Part shown: piece after piece, positions 43,038 to 52,893 of the stretch
Position numbering within the stretch: position 1 is the first letter of the stretch
How the letters are laid out: every line of letters begins with the position of its first letter
Origin: DATNPX01 sp036702975
Lineage (GTDB): Bacteria; Cyanobacteriota; Vampirovibrionia; Obscuribacterales; Obscuribacteraceae
Reading direction: 5' to 3'
Assembly (NCBI GenBank): GCA_036702975.1
Contig: DATNPX010000020.1
Coordinates: 1-64,000, forward strand
DNA length: 64,000 bases
Made by a program: the position numbers and the translations under genes
Notes under the pieces: model-generated
The model's input: the letters and a program-made list of their open reading frames with translations, nothing else
Database searches by the model: none
What the model was told of the DNA's origin: nothing

Positions 43038-44531
43038 TTAGTCGCCAAGCACTTCGGCAAAATCGACTGAATTCATCGGATTTTCACGCAGGAACTGATC
43101 GAATACGTTTGAAACGCGCAACGTTTCAAGCAGCGGTCCGTCCACTTCCACTTCGCGCATTAACAATGCCCGGTGCAAAGGCAACTTGCTCTGTATGAGC
43201 TTAGTCATAGTCATACCGCTGAAACGGAAACAGATTGTCGGTTTCACGTTTGGATTATATCCGTCGACCATGGTTTTGCCATCTGCTGCAGTTTGCAAGA
43301 CCCAACCGAGACTATTGCGTCCTTTGAGCAAGAAGCCGATTGTGATACCACCGGCAGTGGCTTTCTTTAAGAAGTGATCGGAAAACTTCGACGGTAAGTA
43401 GCTCTCAAAGTAAAATTGTGCCAAGCGTTCCGAGAAATTCAGATTTTCGCGTTTGTTGTCAGCCGGTGGTGTTCCGCCCCAGAATTTTTGATGGGCCACA
43501 TCAAGGGTGCGCTTGAAATAATCTTTGTCGAATCTGACTGGCGTCAGCTGGTAGCGATGCGCGACTTCGAAGAGGTTGCGCGTGCTGATTTGAATATCAT
43601 CGGATAGCAATTTACGCAGAACGCTTGGCAAATTTAGGCCGTCATTTTCGACCGGCTGCACCTCGTTAAATCCCAATGCTTGTGCAAGAGATTGGAGCCA
43701 CTCGCGATTGAGAGTGACCTGGGTTGATACCATATTGCAAATGCGGGGACGGTTCTCATCCTCCAAGAATTTCCAGAACATGTGAGCGGCAATGTCGACT
43801 GGTAAGAACCAGAAGATGCCGTCCGGGTTGTGCTGCAGCTTTAATGCTGCTTTGCCGTTGTCATGCTCGGTGGCGGCTGCGGCTGTTGCTGCTGCTGCGT
43901 TGCTGAGCGCCCTGTAAAGCTGATAAGGACCGGTAAAGCTTGCAGCTTGTCCTGTTACAGAATCTCCAGAAAGCATCGGCACCCTGGCTAGATACCAAGG
44001 AGAACCGCTGGCTGTAAGCTTTTCCAAAATCTTGTTTTCGTAGTGCTGGCAAAGCCCTTCCCAGTGAGATACAGGGCGGCGACGCTCGAATTCGACTTCT
44101 TCGGGCACCACTTTGTCCTGCTGAACACCACCCCAAACAGATGAGACGAGGAAAGTCGGCACACCTTTAAAAGCCTTCATCAATGCGGGCAATCTGTCAG
44201 CCGCCCATGGAGCTCGAGGCGCTCTCGATTCATCAAAATTTGCCGGCAATCCGCAGAAAATGAAGGCATCATATTTGGTGCCCTTTACACCGTCAGCTTC
44301 GTCGACGAGCTTGAGTCTGTCTTGAAAGGTTCGGAACTGCTCACGTCCGCCAAGAGCCGATTCCAAAATTGCTTGTGCGGATGATTGTAGGTCAAGCGGT
44401 GAAAGACTGAGGACATTCAATGCCGATTTGGTTGCCACATGAACGTGCCAACCCTTTGTAACTAAAAGCGCTGCCAACGGACCGGCGAAGCTGGACACAG
44501 GTCCCCACAGGTACGCGACTTTAGACGACAT
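43038..44531 (-). CDS. SDR-like Rossmann domain fused to SCP2 sterol-carrier domain
   Basis: A 497-residue soluble protein. The N-terminal part (SSKVAYLWGPVSSFAGPLAA, TKGWHVHVATKSALNV, FIFCGLPANF, PTFLVSSVWG, PWYLARVPMLSGD) reads as an extended SDR or male-sterility-type NAD(P) fold. The usual G-x-x-G-x-x-G loop is replaced by GPVSSFAG. The C-terminal ~110 residues (GGITIGFLLKGRNSLGWVLQ, VKPTICFRFSGMTMTKLIQS) match the SCP2 lipid-binding fold. A role in lipid or acyl-chain metabolism is likely but unproven. I chose ATG 44531; the longer frame to 44603 adds a Met/His-rich stretch that does not look like protein. Confidence 0.75.
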   Translation of the reverse strand: MSSKVAYLWGPVSSFAGPLAALLVTKGWHVHVATKSALNVLSLSPLDLQSSAQAILESALGGREQFRTFQDRLKLVDEADGVKGTKYDAFIFCGLPANFDESRAPRAPWAADRLPALMKAFKGVPTFLVSSVWGGVQQDKVVPEEVEFERRRPVSHWEGLCQHYENKILEKLTASGSPWYLARVPMLSGDSVTGQAASFTGPYQLYRALSNAAAATAAAATEHDNGKAALKLQHNPDGIFWFLPVDIAAHMFWKFLEDENRPRICNMVSTQVTLNREWLQSLAQALGFNEVQPVENDGLNLPSVLRKLLSDDIQISTRNLFEVAHRYQLTPVRFDKDYFKRTLDVAHQKFWGGTPPADNKRENLNFSERLAQFYFESYLPSKFSDHFLKKATAGGITIGFLLKGRNSLGWVLQTAADGKTMVDGYNPNVKPTICFRFSGMTMTKLIQSKLPLHRALLMREVEVDGPLLETLRVSNVFDQFLRENPMNSVDFAEVLGD

Positions 44532-44660
44532 TGCATAGCTCTCTTGAAAGGGAATCATGCGCGTATGCAGATGTCGCATACACATCGCATAAATGTAGAC
44601 CATTGCTAGTCATGCGACAAGCCGTTTACGGCAAACGCAAAGTTTTCTGCACTCTCTTGA

Positions 44661-45857
44661 TTACCGGCGCGGGAGCGGTTTGGAAAAATCCATTGCTGAC
44701 TCAACGACGGCTGTTCCTGCGAGCTCGTCTCCAAATCGCAAACCATCACTGCGGCTATAGCTCCTGTAAACTTCCATGGGAAAAACAACCAGAACATAGA
44801 GTCCGCAGATGCCCCAGTTGATGTTTGTAATTATCTGGTTAACCGTTGGGTATGGCACTAGTCTTAGCACAGCGGTGATTATTTGCGTCAGAGCATAAGG
44901 CGCTATCAGCACGATATTGCGGATTAGTGACTGCTTCAGGCTGCAAGGATCACCGCTTGCATCATCAACGACCTGTAGTCCCATCAAATTCTTTCCGATA
45001 CCACGACCTTCGAAGGCATAGTCGCGAACGAGGAGGAAGCAGCTCATTACAAGCTCCAAGCTAACGAATGAATTCACATATGGAATCAGCATCACACCCA
45101 TTGCCAGTAAGTAGCAGACGAGAAAGTCGATGATCAAGGCGACAACACGTTTCTTGAATTCAACGCGTTCAGACGTGATATCTGCCTCACCGTCTTGAGT
45201 GTCATCCTGATACTCGCCGTAAGAGTCGCTCTGGTCGCGATAATCCTCGTACTGTTCGTATTGGGGTTGTCTCGTTGCCGGTCGTTGTGATTCTTGCTGC
45301 CGAGCTTGCTGTACAGGATATTGACTTTGCGGATACCGCTCGGGTTGTGGAGGCGGTGGTGGCGGTGGCGGCGCCTGATTTGGACGTGGAGCTGGAGCGG
45401 CACTTGACTGACCGAAGGTTGTTTGGTGACGGCTTTGAGGCTGCGGGTTTTGGTATGGCTGCGGCTGGCCGGGCTGCATAGGTTGGCTGGCTTGACCGTA
45501 CTGGGGCTGCCCGTATGGAACCTGCCCCGGTGGGGCCTGCGAAGGCTGATAAGAAGGTAATTGCTGCGCTCTGGGCGCGGGTGTTGGAGCTGGAGGAGGC
45601 GGTGGTGGTGGCGACGCGGATTGCCTGTTAGGCTGCCAATCTGCAGGATTGGATTGCGGGCGCGGCGCCTGCGGTTGTGCGCTTGTTTGAGGCGGTTGCG
45701 CCGGCTGCTCGAGCTGCGGCTTGGACTGCTGATTGCGAGGTGCCGGGCGTCCGAATTTACCCGTCGCGGGACCGCGCGACATACTGGCGGAGTCGTCTGG
45801 TGCTCCGTCGGGAGTCTTGCCGGACTTGCGTCCGGGGCCGCCGAACCACTGAGACAT
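44661..45857 (-). CDS. RDD-family membrane protein with long Pro/Gln N terminus
   Basis: A 398-residue protein. The first ~230 residues are disordered, rich in P, Q, S and Y, with two poly-Pro runs. The C-terminal ~160 residues form an RDD domain: basic FKKRVVALIIDFLVCYLLAM, GIGKNLMGLQVVDDASGDP and four hydrophobic helices. RDD proteins are small membrane proteins, some acting as cation exchangers. The function here is unknown. It lies 129 bases upstream of the SDR-SCP2 gene on the same strand, and diverges from thiolase. Confidence 0.82.
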   Translation of the reverse strand: MSQWFGGPGRKSGKTPDGAPDDSASMSRGPATGKFGRPAPRNQQSKPQLEQPAQPPQTSAQPQAPRPQSNPADWQPNRQSASPPPPPPPAPTPAPRAQQLPSYQPSQAPPGQVPYGQPQYGQASQPMQPGQPQPYQNPQPQSRHQTTFGQSSAAPAPRPNQAPPPPPPPPQPERYPQSQYPVQQARQQESQRPATRQPQYEQYEDYRDQSDSYGEYQDDTQDGEADITSERVEFKKRVVALIIDFLVCYLLAMGVMLIPYVNSFVSLELVMSCFLLVRDYAFEGRGIGKNLMGLQVVDDASGDPCSLKQSLIRNIVLIAPYALTQIITAVLRLVPYPTVNQIITNINWGICGLYVLVVFPMEVYRSYSRSDGLRFGDELAGTAVVESAMDFSKPLPRR

Positions 45858-46107
45858 GCTTTAAAACCCGTTCTAGCTAAGACTGACCGAGAAACGTAAA
45901 CCAGGAGGTGAACCGAAAAACTCTACCAGGCTACCCCAATATAGCAATTCGATCCTAATGCTATTCATACCCACAAGATGACTTGATTTACTGACATCCG
46001 GGCGGAAGTTGAAACAAAAAGGGAGACCAGGCGGATTTCTCCTATTGAGCGCTAACATAAAATCCAGCAACCACAGTTAATTTTGTAGTGAGCGAGCAAG
46101 GAATTTT

Positions 46108-47334
46108 ATGAGCAAAAACGGCAATGGCAATAGTTCTGATAACGAGACCGTAATCATCGACGGTCTGAGAACCCCTTTCGGTAAGTTGGGCGGTGCATTC
46201 AAGAGTTTGGCCGCAATTGATCTATCTGCCCCGTTGATGAAAAAGCTTCTGGAGCGCAATAAAGTCAAGGGGGAGGATGTTGATGAAGTGATTCTCGGGC
46301 AAGTCGTGCAAGCTGGCTGCGGACAGATCCCTTCTCGCCAGGCGCTTTTCAAAGCAGGGTTGCCTATCACTTGTGAATCGACAACGGTCAATAAAGTCTG
46401 TGCATCTGGCATGCGCGCCGTGACGCTTGCTGACTTGCGCATCAGAGCCGGAGACGGAGATGTGATTCTGGCTGGTGGCATGGAATCTATGAGCCAGGCT
46501 CCTTATCTCGTCGATGCTAACTCGGCTCGTTTCGGTAAGAGAATGGGACACGTGGAGTTCAAAGACTCAATGTTGGTTGATGGACTTGAGTGCCCAGTCA
46601 CCGCCGTACACATGGCAGTTCATGGTGCGAAAGTCGCCGACGAGTTCAAGATCACTCGCGAAGCCCAAGACAAATGGGCTCTGCGCAGTCATCAGCGAGC
46701 CATCAAAGCTCAGGAGAATGGCGCCTTTGCGGAAGAGATTTTGCCGATTGAAGTCCCACAAGGTCGTGGCAAGACAGTAACTGTGGACAAAGACGAAGCT
46801 CCTCGTGCCGACACTACGCTGGAAGCGCTTTCCAGCCTGAAACCAGTTTTCTGGGACAAAGGCAGCATCACCGCTGGAAATGCCCCTGGTGTCAATGACG
46901 GTGCGGCTGTGCTCTTGCTCATGAGTGCCAAAAAAGCGAAAGAACTAGGACTCAAGCCTCTCGCCAAAATTGTTAGCCATGCATCTATCGGTCAAGATGT
47001 TCCTTACCTTGCGACTGTGCCGGCGCTGGCTACTGAAAAGGCGCTGAAGAAAGCCGGCATGAAAAAAGACCAGTTGGAACTCATGGAGATCAATGAAGCG
47101 TTCTCCTCTGTAGCTCTGAAGTCTATGCAGATGTTGGAGATGGACCCAGAGAAGGTGAATGTGAATGGTGGTGCGGTCGCGCTCGGTCATCCAATCGGTG
47201 CCAGCGGTGCTCGCATTATCTTAACTCTGGCGAAAGAGATGCAAAGGCGTGGTGCTAAATATGGTGCTGCTGCGATTTGCTCAGGCACAGCTCAGGGTGA
47301 TTGTGTGATCCTCTCTCGTGAAGGATTGGACTAG
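46108..47334 (+). CDS. Acetyl-CoA acetyltransferase (thiolase)
   Basis: Condenses or cleaves acetoacetyl-CoA-type thioesters. The 408-residue protein has the nucleophile C98 in NKVCASGMRAV, AGGMESMSQAPYL, NEAFSSVALKSM, the catalytic histidine in GGAVALGHPIGASGARI, and a C-terminal ICSGTAQGDCVIL with the second cysteine. The start ATG follows AAGGA. Whether it works in beta-oxidation, polyhydroxyalkanoate or phenylacetate catabolism is not decided by sequence; the aryl-CoA operon at 57873-62823 could use such an enzyme. Confidence 0.93.
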   Translation: MSKNGNGNSSDNETVIIDGLRTPFGKLGGAFKSLAAIDLSAPLMKKLLERNKVKGEDVDEVILGQVVQAGCGQIPSRQALFKAGLPITCESTTVNKVCASGMRAVTLADLRIRAGDGDVILAGGMESMSQAPYLVDANSARFGKRMGHVEFKDSMLVDGLECPVTAVHMAVHGAKVADEFKITREAQDKWALRSHQRAIKAQENGAFAEEILPIEVPQGRGKTVTVDKDEAPRADTTLEALSSLKPVFWDKGSITAGNAPGVNDGAAVLLLMSAKKAKELGLKPLAKIVSHASIGQDVPYLATVPALATEKALKKAGMKKDQLELMEINEAFSSVALKSMQMLEMDPEKVNVNGGAVALGHPIGASGARIILTLAKEMQRRGAKYGAAAICSGTAQGDCVILSREGLD

Positions 47335-47414
47335 TTTAGTCCAGTCGCATCTCAACGAAATACGGTCACATTGATACAGATCTTCATCGGTCATTAAGCG
47401 AGGAGGATTCCGCG

Positions 47415-49505
47415 GTGCAAACAGAGCGCTTGGGTCCGGTTGAACGCGTGGAAGAACTGACACGCCAGATTGAGCATCATCGTTTTTGTTATTACGTGCT
47501 CAATAAGCCAGAGATCGACGATGCCAAGTTCGACAAGCTTTTCAATGAGTTGTTGGAGCTCGAAGAACGATATCCCGAGCTAAAAACTGCCAATAGCCCT
47601 ACGCAAAAAGTTGGTGCTTCGCCGAGTACAGAGTTCAAGCAGATCAGGCATAGAATACCTCTGCTTAGTCTCGCCAACGCGATGTCTGATGATGAGTTAA
47701 AGAAGTGGGAAGAGCGCATTTGGCGTGCGCTAGACATGACCGATGAGAGCTCTCGTAAGAAGCTCGAGTATGTTTGTGAACTGAAAATCGACGGTCTGTC
47801 GTGCGCTCTCACCTACAAAAATGGCGTTCTGGTTGAAGGCGCGACCCGCGGTAACGGTGAAGTCGGCGAAGATGTTCTCTATAACTTGAAGACGATAGCG
47901 TCAATTCCGGCTGCTTTGACTCTCGACAAGACCAAATTGCCTGAGGGCTTTCAGAACAAACTGCCTGAGTTGTTGGAAATTCGTGGCGAGGTGTTCATGC
48001 CTATCACGAGTTTTACAGCGCTGAATCAAGCCCTTTTAGAGGATGAACAGCCGACATTCGCAAACCCTCGTAATGCTGCCAGTGGATCGCTGAGACAAAA
48101 AGACCCACGCAAAACAGCTAAGCGAAAACTTGGATTCTGGGCCTATTTTCTCTATCTTACAGACCCCGATTTAAGGCAACCCCAAACACATTTCGAGAAT
48201 CTGGAGTTGCTCAAGGCTTATGGGTTTCCGGTCGAACCCAACAAGGTGCTTGCCAAATCCATAGAAGGTGTGGAGGACTTTTGCCAGCAGTGGTCTCATA
48301 AACGCCACGACCTGGACTACCAGACCGATGGTGTCGTCATCAAAATGAACGACCGTCGTCTGTGGGACAGTGTTGGTGTCACTTCTCATAGCCCCCGTTG
48401 GGCCATCGCTTACAAATATCCGCCGGAAGAAGCTGAAACTACATTGGAAGATGTAAAGTTCGACGTCGGTCGCACTGGCGCTGTTACTCCTGTAGCCTGG
48501 CTTTCGCCGGTCAAACTCGCAGGCACCACAGTTAAGCGAGCAAGCTTGCACAATGCCGAGCAGATCAAGCGCCTGGATATACGTATTGGAGATACGGTTC
48601 TGGTGCGCAAAGCCGGCGAAATCATTCCTGAAGTAATAAGTGTCAACGTAGCGAAACGGAAGGCGAACAGTGAGCCGTTGATTTATCCCACTAACTGCCC
48701 TGTTTGCGGAACACAGCTTGAGCGTGTGGGTTCCGAAGTTGCCTTTCGTTGCCCAAATCAGTATGGCTGCCAGTCACAAGTTGAACGACGAATCGAGCAC
48801 TGGGTCTCTCGCGATGCGATGGACATAGATGGAGTCGGCTCGATTCTTATTCAGCAACTAGTCGCGCATCAGTTAGTAAAACAAGTTTCGGACTTATATA
48901 AGCTCACATTCGAGCAGTTAACGAGCATAGAACGCATGGGAAAAAAGTCGGCAGATAATATTCTCGAATCCCTGGCTAAGTCTAAGCACCGCCCCCTGGC
49001 TAACATTATCTATGCGCTTGGAATTAGACATGTTGGAGCTTCCGGTGCAGAGCTTTTGGCTGACCGTTTTCCATCGCTCGACGAACTGATGCGTGCGTCC
49101 GCTGAAGACATAACCGGAATTGAAGGTATTGGACCAGCCATCGCTCAGTCTGTCTTCGAGTATTTCCATCAGCCTGAGGTACAGGCGATGGTTGACGAGT
49201 TGAGGAAGTTAGGTGTGCGCTTGCAGAACGACCCTGCCGATGCGGCGCCGAAACTCTCACCTACACTGGCCGGCAAAACATTTGTTTTGACTGGAACAAT
49301 GGAATCACTCGATCGATCGGCTGCGGAAAAGATGATTAAGGCGCGCAGTGGAAAGGTGAGCTCTTCGGTTTCCAAAAAGACCGACTATGTCGTGGTGGGC
49401 GCAAGTCCCGGATCAAAACTGGCAAAGGCGCAAGAACTTGGTATAACGGTACTTGACGAGGCACAATTCCGAGCACTAATCGAATCTGGTGATGAACAAA
49501 GCTAA
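47415..49505 (+). CDS. ligA: NAD-dependent DNA ligase LigA
   Basis: Seals nicks during replication and repair. The 696-residue protein has the adenylated lysine K124 in CELKIDGLSCAL, EIRGEVFMP, a four-cysteine zinc finger (CPVCGTQLE and CPNQYGC), helix-hairpin-helix repeats (MDIDGVGSILIQQL, GIEGIGPAIAQSV) and a C-terminal BRCT domain (LAGKTFVLTGTMESLDR). The start is GTG with GAGGAGG upstream. Its stop overlaps the next start (TAATG). Confidence 0.96.
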   Translation: MQTERLGPVERVEELTRQIEHHRFCYYVLNKPEIDDAKFDKLFNELLELEERYPELKTANSPTQKVGASPSTEFKQIRHRIPLLSLANAMSDDELKKWEERIWRALDMTDESSRKKLEYVCELKIDGLSCALTYKNGVLVEGATRGNGEVGEDVLYNLKTIASIPAALTLDKTKLPEGFQNKLPELLEIRGEVFMPITSFTALNQALLEDEQPTFANPRNAASGSLRQKDPRKTAKRKLGFWAYFLYLTDPDLRQPQTHFENLELLKAYGFPVEPNKVLAKSIEGVEDFCQQWSHKRHDLDYQTDGVVIKMNDRRLWDSVGVTSHSPRWAIAYKYPPEEAETTLEDVKFDVGRTGAVTPVAWLSPVKLAGTTVKRASLHNAEQIKRLDIRIGDTVLVRKAGEIIPEVISVNVAKRKANSEPLIYPTNCPVCGTQLERVGSEVAFRCPNQYGCQSQVERRIEHWVSRDAMDIDGVGSILIQQLVAHQLVKQVSDLYKLTFEQLTSIERMGKKSADNILESLAKSKHRPLANIIYALGIRHVGASGAELLADRFPSLDELMRASAEDITGIEGIGPAIAQSVFEYFHQPEVQAMVDELRKLGVRLQNDPADAAPKLSPTLAGKTFVLTGTMESLDRSAAEKMIKARSGKVSSSVSKKTDYVVVGASPGSKLAKAQELGITVLDEAQFRALIESGDEQS

Positions 49506-49756
49506 TGCGCACTTATAATCTGGACCCTTTTTCTGCTTCTATTTTATTTCTGCTACTGACCATAGCCGTTCTGGTATGTGTGGTTTGGGCGCCACTGATA
49601 GGAATTAGCTGGTTGTGGAACGTTTGTGTTGCGGGCATTTTCGATTTTCCGCACATAGGTCTGTGGCAAGCTGGTCTGCTATATGTCGCGCTCGCGTGTA
49701 TGATTTACTTGTCGGGAATCGTTCAGATTGAAGTCAAAACCGAGACGATAGATTGA
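49505..49756 (+). CDS. Small two-helix membrane protein after ligA
   Basis: An 83-residue protein with two hydrophobic helices (about residues 11-40 and 52-72) and a short polar C terminus. It is coupled to ligA by a one-base overlap and to the next gene by a TTGA overlap. No family is recognised. Confidence 0.65.
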   Translation: MRTYNLDPFSASILFLLLTIAVLVCVVWAPLIGISWLWNVCVAGIFDFPHIGLWQAGLLYVALACMIYLSGIVQIEVKTETID

Positions 49757-50793
49757 GAAGTAGATTTTTCACATTAGGTGTCATTTTTCTTAGTGCAGCT
49801 GTGGCATCCCCTCTGCTTTCTAATTTCATTGCGCCATGTGCAGAGGCCAAGAAAGCAAAAGGCGCAAGCACGGCTGAACCTGCAGATGAGAATTTCAATC
49901 AAGGCGTCTCGCGTTTCAAGAATAGAGATTTTGACGGAGCCGTTGATTCATTCTTGCAAGCGACTTACTTTGCACGCAACGGTTATAACCCAGAAGCCTA
50001 TTTTTGGCTCGGCAAGAGCTACATGGCTAAGCATGAAGATGTGAAGGCTCTGGAAGCATTCAAAAAGCATGTCGAACAAAATATGAGCAAGTCGCCTCAA
50101 GCTCACATTTACATGGCTGAAATTTTGATGCGGAACAATCGTGACCAAGAGGCTAACGACGAAGCGAAAAATGCTTTGAAAGATTCGGAAGGACTGTGTC
50201 CTGAAGCACACAATATCATGGGGCAGTTGTGCATCAAAAACAATGCCTTCATGGATGGTGAGTGGCAGTTTTTGACGGCGCTTGGAGAGCATCCCTGGAA
50301 ATATACTGAAGCCTGGATGAATATGGCTGAAGGGCGATTGAAGGCGAAAAATTACATTGGCGCCTATGACCTCTTGCAAAAATTGTTGGAGGCCAAGGGG
50401 CGTTTAGATCACGTTGATTTGCCGAAGATCTACTACGACATGGGCTTGTGCAAGTTGGCTCGTGGCGACCATCAGGGATCGATGGAGCATTTTCATCAGT
50501 GCCTGGAAATAGATCCTAACTTTTACCAGTCTCACCTCGAGTTGGCGATTATGTTTGAGAGCGAGAAGCACTATTCGTCTGCTATCAAAGAGTACGGCGA
50601 TTTCGTGCAGACCGCGCCTGCGGATAATCCTAAGGTCAGCTTGGCAAAAGAACGTATTCAAATGCTAGAACAAAAGATTGCTCCGGTTGCGCCATCACCT
50701 ACGGTGGCGCCGTCGCCGTATATGCGTCAACAGCAGCAGGTGCAGATGCAAATGAAGCAGCAGAATCAACCGTCAAAAGATTCAGGTTTCTGA
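49753..50793 (+). CDS. Secreted TPR-repeat protein (346 aa)
   Basis: A signal peptide (RSRFFTLGVIFLSAAVASPL, cleavage near CAEA-K) is followed by about six TPR units (ENFNQGVSRFKNRDFDGAVD, PEAYFWLGKSYMAKHEDVKA, GSMEHFHQCLEIDPNFYQSH) and a Gln/Met/Pro tail (QQQQVQMQMKQQNQ). The start is a TTG whose TTGA overlaps the stop of the upstream membrane gene. It is probably a periplasmic scaffold; partner unknown. Confidence 0.78.
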   Translation: MRSRFFTLGVIFLSAAVASPLLSNFIAPCAEAKKAKGASTAEPADENFNQGVSRFKNRDFDGAVDSFLQATYFARNGYNPEAYFWLGKSYMAKHEDVKALEAFKKHVEQNMSKSPQAHIYMAEILMRNNRDQEANDEAKNALKDSEGLCPEAHNIMGQLCIKNNAFMDGEWQFLTALGEHPWKYTEAWMNMAEGRLKAKNYIGAYDLLQKLLEAKGRLDHVDLPKIYYDMGLCKLARGDHQGSMEHFHQCLEIDPNFYQSHLELAIMFESEKHYSSAIKEYGDFVQTAPADNPKVSLAKERIQMLEQKIAPVAPSPTVAPSPYMRQQQQVQMQMKQQNQPSKDSGF

Positions 50794-50911
50794 TTTTAAA
50801 GGGTCTCTTTCCTGCTGACATTTTCCCTGTCGTGAACTCGTGATATATGTGCTGAATTCATGGAAATATTGGGCATAATCGAGGAGTGATTTTCTCGGAA
50901 TTCGCAAAACT

Positions 50912-52858
50912 GTGAAAGCAGACGAACGCCACGATACACCAAAGACCGATAAGTTTGCCGAAGCAACGTTAGCTTATGGCGAGGCCGCTCAAGTGCGTGT
51001 GCATGAATCTGACTCTTTCATGCTACCGTCATTAGTTGGGCGAGTTCTTGGCGGGCGGTACGAAGTGCTCGAACTGCTGGGTGAAGGTGGCATGAGTGCA
51101 GTTTATCGCTGCCTGCACCGTTCTCTTAACCAGATTGTGGCCGTAAAAGTTCTTCACATAGACAGAGTTTCTAACAGGAGGAATCTTCAGCGATTCGAGC
51201 AGGAAGCAAAAGCGACGTTTGCTTTGAATCATCCGAACTTGATTCGTTTGCTTGACTACAGTGTCAATGAAGAAGAACTTCCCTACATCGTGATGGAGTA
51301 CGTTCCAGGCCGAACTCTGGCTGATGTCTTAATTGAAGACGGACGTCTTCGCCCCAAAGATTTTGTTTCCATCTTCAGCCAAATATGCGAAGGGTTAGCT
51401 TATGCGCATTCGAAAAACATCATTCACCGAGACCTCAAGCCGAGCAACATCATGCTCAATGCTAACCAAGACGGCACCTTCGATGTCAAAATAGTCGATT
51501 TTGGTATCGCTAAGTTGACTCACGGCCACGACCAGCAGCTGACGCGGACCGGTGATGTTTTTGGCAGTCCGCTGTATATGAGCCCTGAACAATGTAAGGG
51601 GCTCGAACCGGACCATCGCTCTGATTTATATTCCATGGGTTGCGCTATGTACGAGGCGTTAACTGGTGATCCACCATTCCGTGGCGACAATGCGATGCAG
51701 ACTATGTTCATGCATACTGAGCAGACCGTGCCACCGCCGAAAGTGAAATATGCAAATGACTCCACGGTGAAGTCTCTAATCGATATTACTCTTTGCCTTC
51801 TGAATAAATCGCCTGGCGATAGAATTCAAACCGCTCAAGACGTACGGGATTTGTTGCTTGCGAGCCAGCGTTCACAACCAATTACTCTGCCAGCAACCAA
51901 GAGCGCGAAATCGAAGAACAGACGAAATCGCTACTTGGCTGGGGCGGCTGTTTGTCTGGGTTTGCTTTTCGCTGGCGCCGGTGCGGCGATTTTTGTGCAC
52001 GAAAGTATGCCACCGAAAGTGGTGCCTGAGTCGACGCCGGCTAATTCCGCAGTGATTGCAACAGCCGTAACTAAATCTGGGCCGAAATCCACTTCGCTAG
52101 AATCAGAGCATCCGAAAGACAAGACTTCGCCGCTTGATTTCTCCAATCAGGAAGGACTCAATATGGTTCAATATTTAGACGTATTGACCGCCACGACAGA
52201 AGATGGAATAAAGCTGTGCCAGGAACAAAAGTTTAAGTCTGCTCGACTAACATTGGCTCACGCACTGGAATTGGCAAGCGATTTACAGCTTAAGGACGAC
52301 GATTCGCATGTTCGACCGATCTTGCTGAATTATTGTCTAGCTCGGTATTTCGATGACCACACCCAAAATCCTGATGAACTGGATGCAAGTTTCGATAGAC
52401 TGCAAAGGGTTCTCCCGACTCATACGCCTCCTTTCGATAAAGGCAATATTTATGGCTGGCACGGCATTGTTTGTAGTGATATGAACCAATTAAATAAAGC
52501 TGTGGACCTTCTTAACGAGGCCGTTCAATTTCAGGTCAAAGATGGCCGGCATCCGGAGTCTGCAGCCTACTTTCTTATCTGGCAAGCACACACGGAGGCT
52601 AAACGAAAGAATTATTCGGAGGCGTGGAGACTTTATGACCTTGAGGAGAAGGCCGCCTCTAAATATGTGACGCAATTGATCGATGGACTTAAGTTCAAAG
52701 CCGACGATTTAAGAGCTGCAGGAATGATTGCCGAAGCAGATAAAACTGCTCTCCGTGCTGCTGAAGTTGCACGCAAGGCTAAACTTGATGCTAACAATCC
52801 GCATTATCAATCGGTGCTCCAATATTTGCGGACTTATAAACTAGCGGATAAAATATAG
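50912..52858 (+). CDS. Ser/Thr protein kinase with C-terminal TPR-like sensor
   Basis: PknB-type Hanks kinase. The 648-residue protein has the glycine loop LLGEGGMSAVYR, K79 in VAVKVLH, the catalytic IIHRDLKPSN with D174, DFGIAKL, and SPLYMSPEQCKG. One transmembrane helix (about residues 347-366, YLAGAAVCLGLLFAGAGAAI) separates the cytosolic kinase from ~280 outer residues with TPR-like helices. The start is GTG at 50912 with no clear ribosome binding site. Its 3' end faces a second kinase 35 bases away. The signal it senses is unknown. Confidence 0.9.
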   Translation: MKADERHDTPKTDKFAEATLAYGEAAQVRVHESDSFMLPSLVGRVLGGRYEVLELLGEGGMSAVYRCLHRSLNQIVAVKVLHIDRVSNRRNLQRFEQEAKATFALNHPNLIRLLDYSVNEEELPYIVMEYVPGRTLADVLIEDGRLRPKDFVSIFSQICEGLAYAHSKNIIHRDLKPSNIMLNANQDGTFDVKIVDFGIAKLTHGHDQQLTRTGDVFGSPLYMSPEQCKGLEPDHRSDLYSMGCAMYEALTGDPPFRGDNAMQTMFMHTEQTVPPPKVKYANDSTVKSLIDITLCLLNKSPGDRIQTAQDVRDLLLASQRSQPITLPATKSAKSKNRRNRYLAGAAVCLGLLFAGAGAAIFVHESMPPKVVPESTPANSAVIATAVTKSGPKSTSLESEHPKDKTSPLDFSNQEGLNMVQYLDVLTATTEDGIKLCQEQKFKSARLTLAHALELASDLQLKDDDSHVRPILLNYCLARYFDDHTQNPDELDASFDRLQRVLPTHTPPFDKGNIYGWHGIVCSDMNQLNKAVDLLNEAVQFQVKDGRHPESAAYFLIWQAHTEAKRKNYSEAWRLYDLEEKAASKYVTQLIDGLKFKADDLRAAGMIAEADKTALRAAEVARKAKLDANNPHYQSVLQYLRTYKLADKI

Positions 52859-52893
52859 CGCCGCGTTCGGTGGATGGACACCGGCTCGACCAC

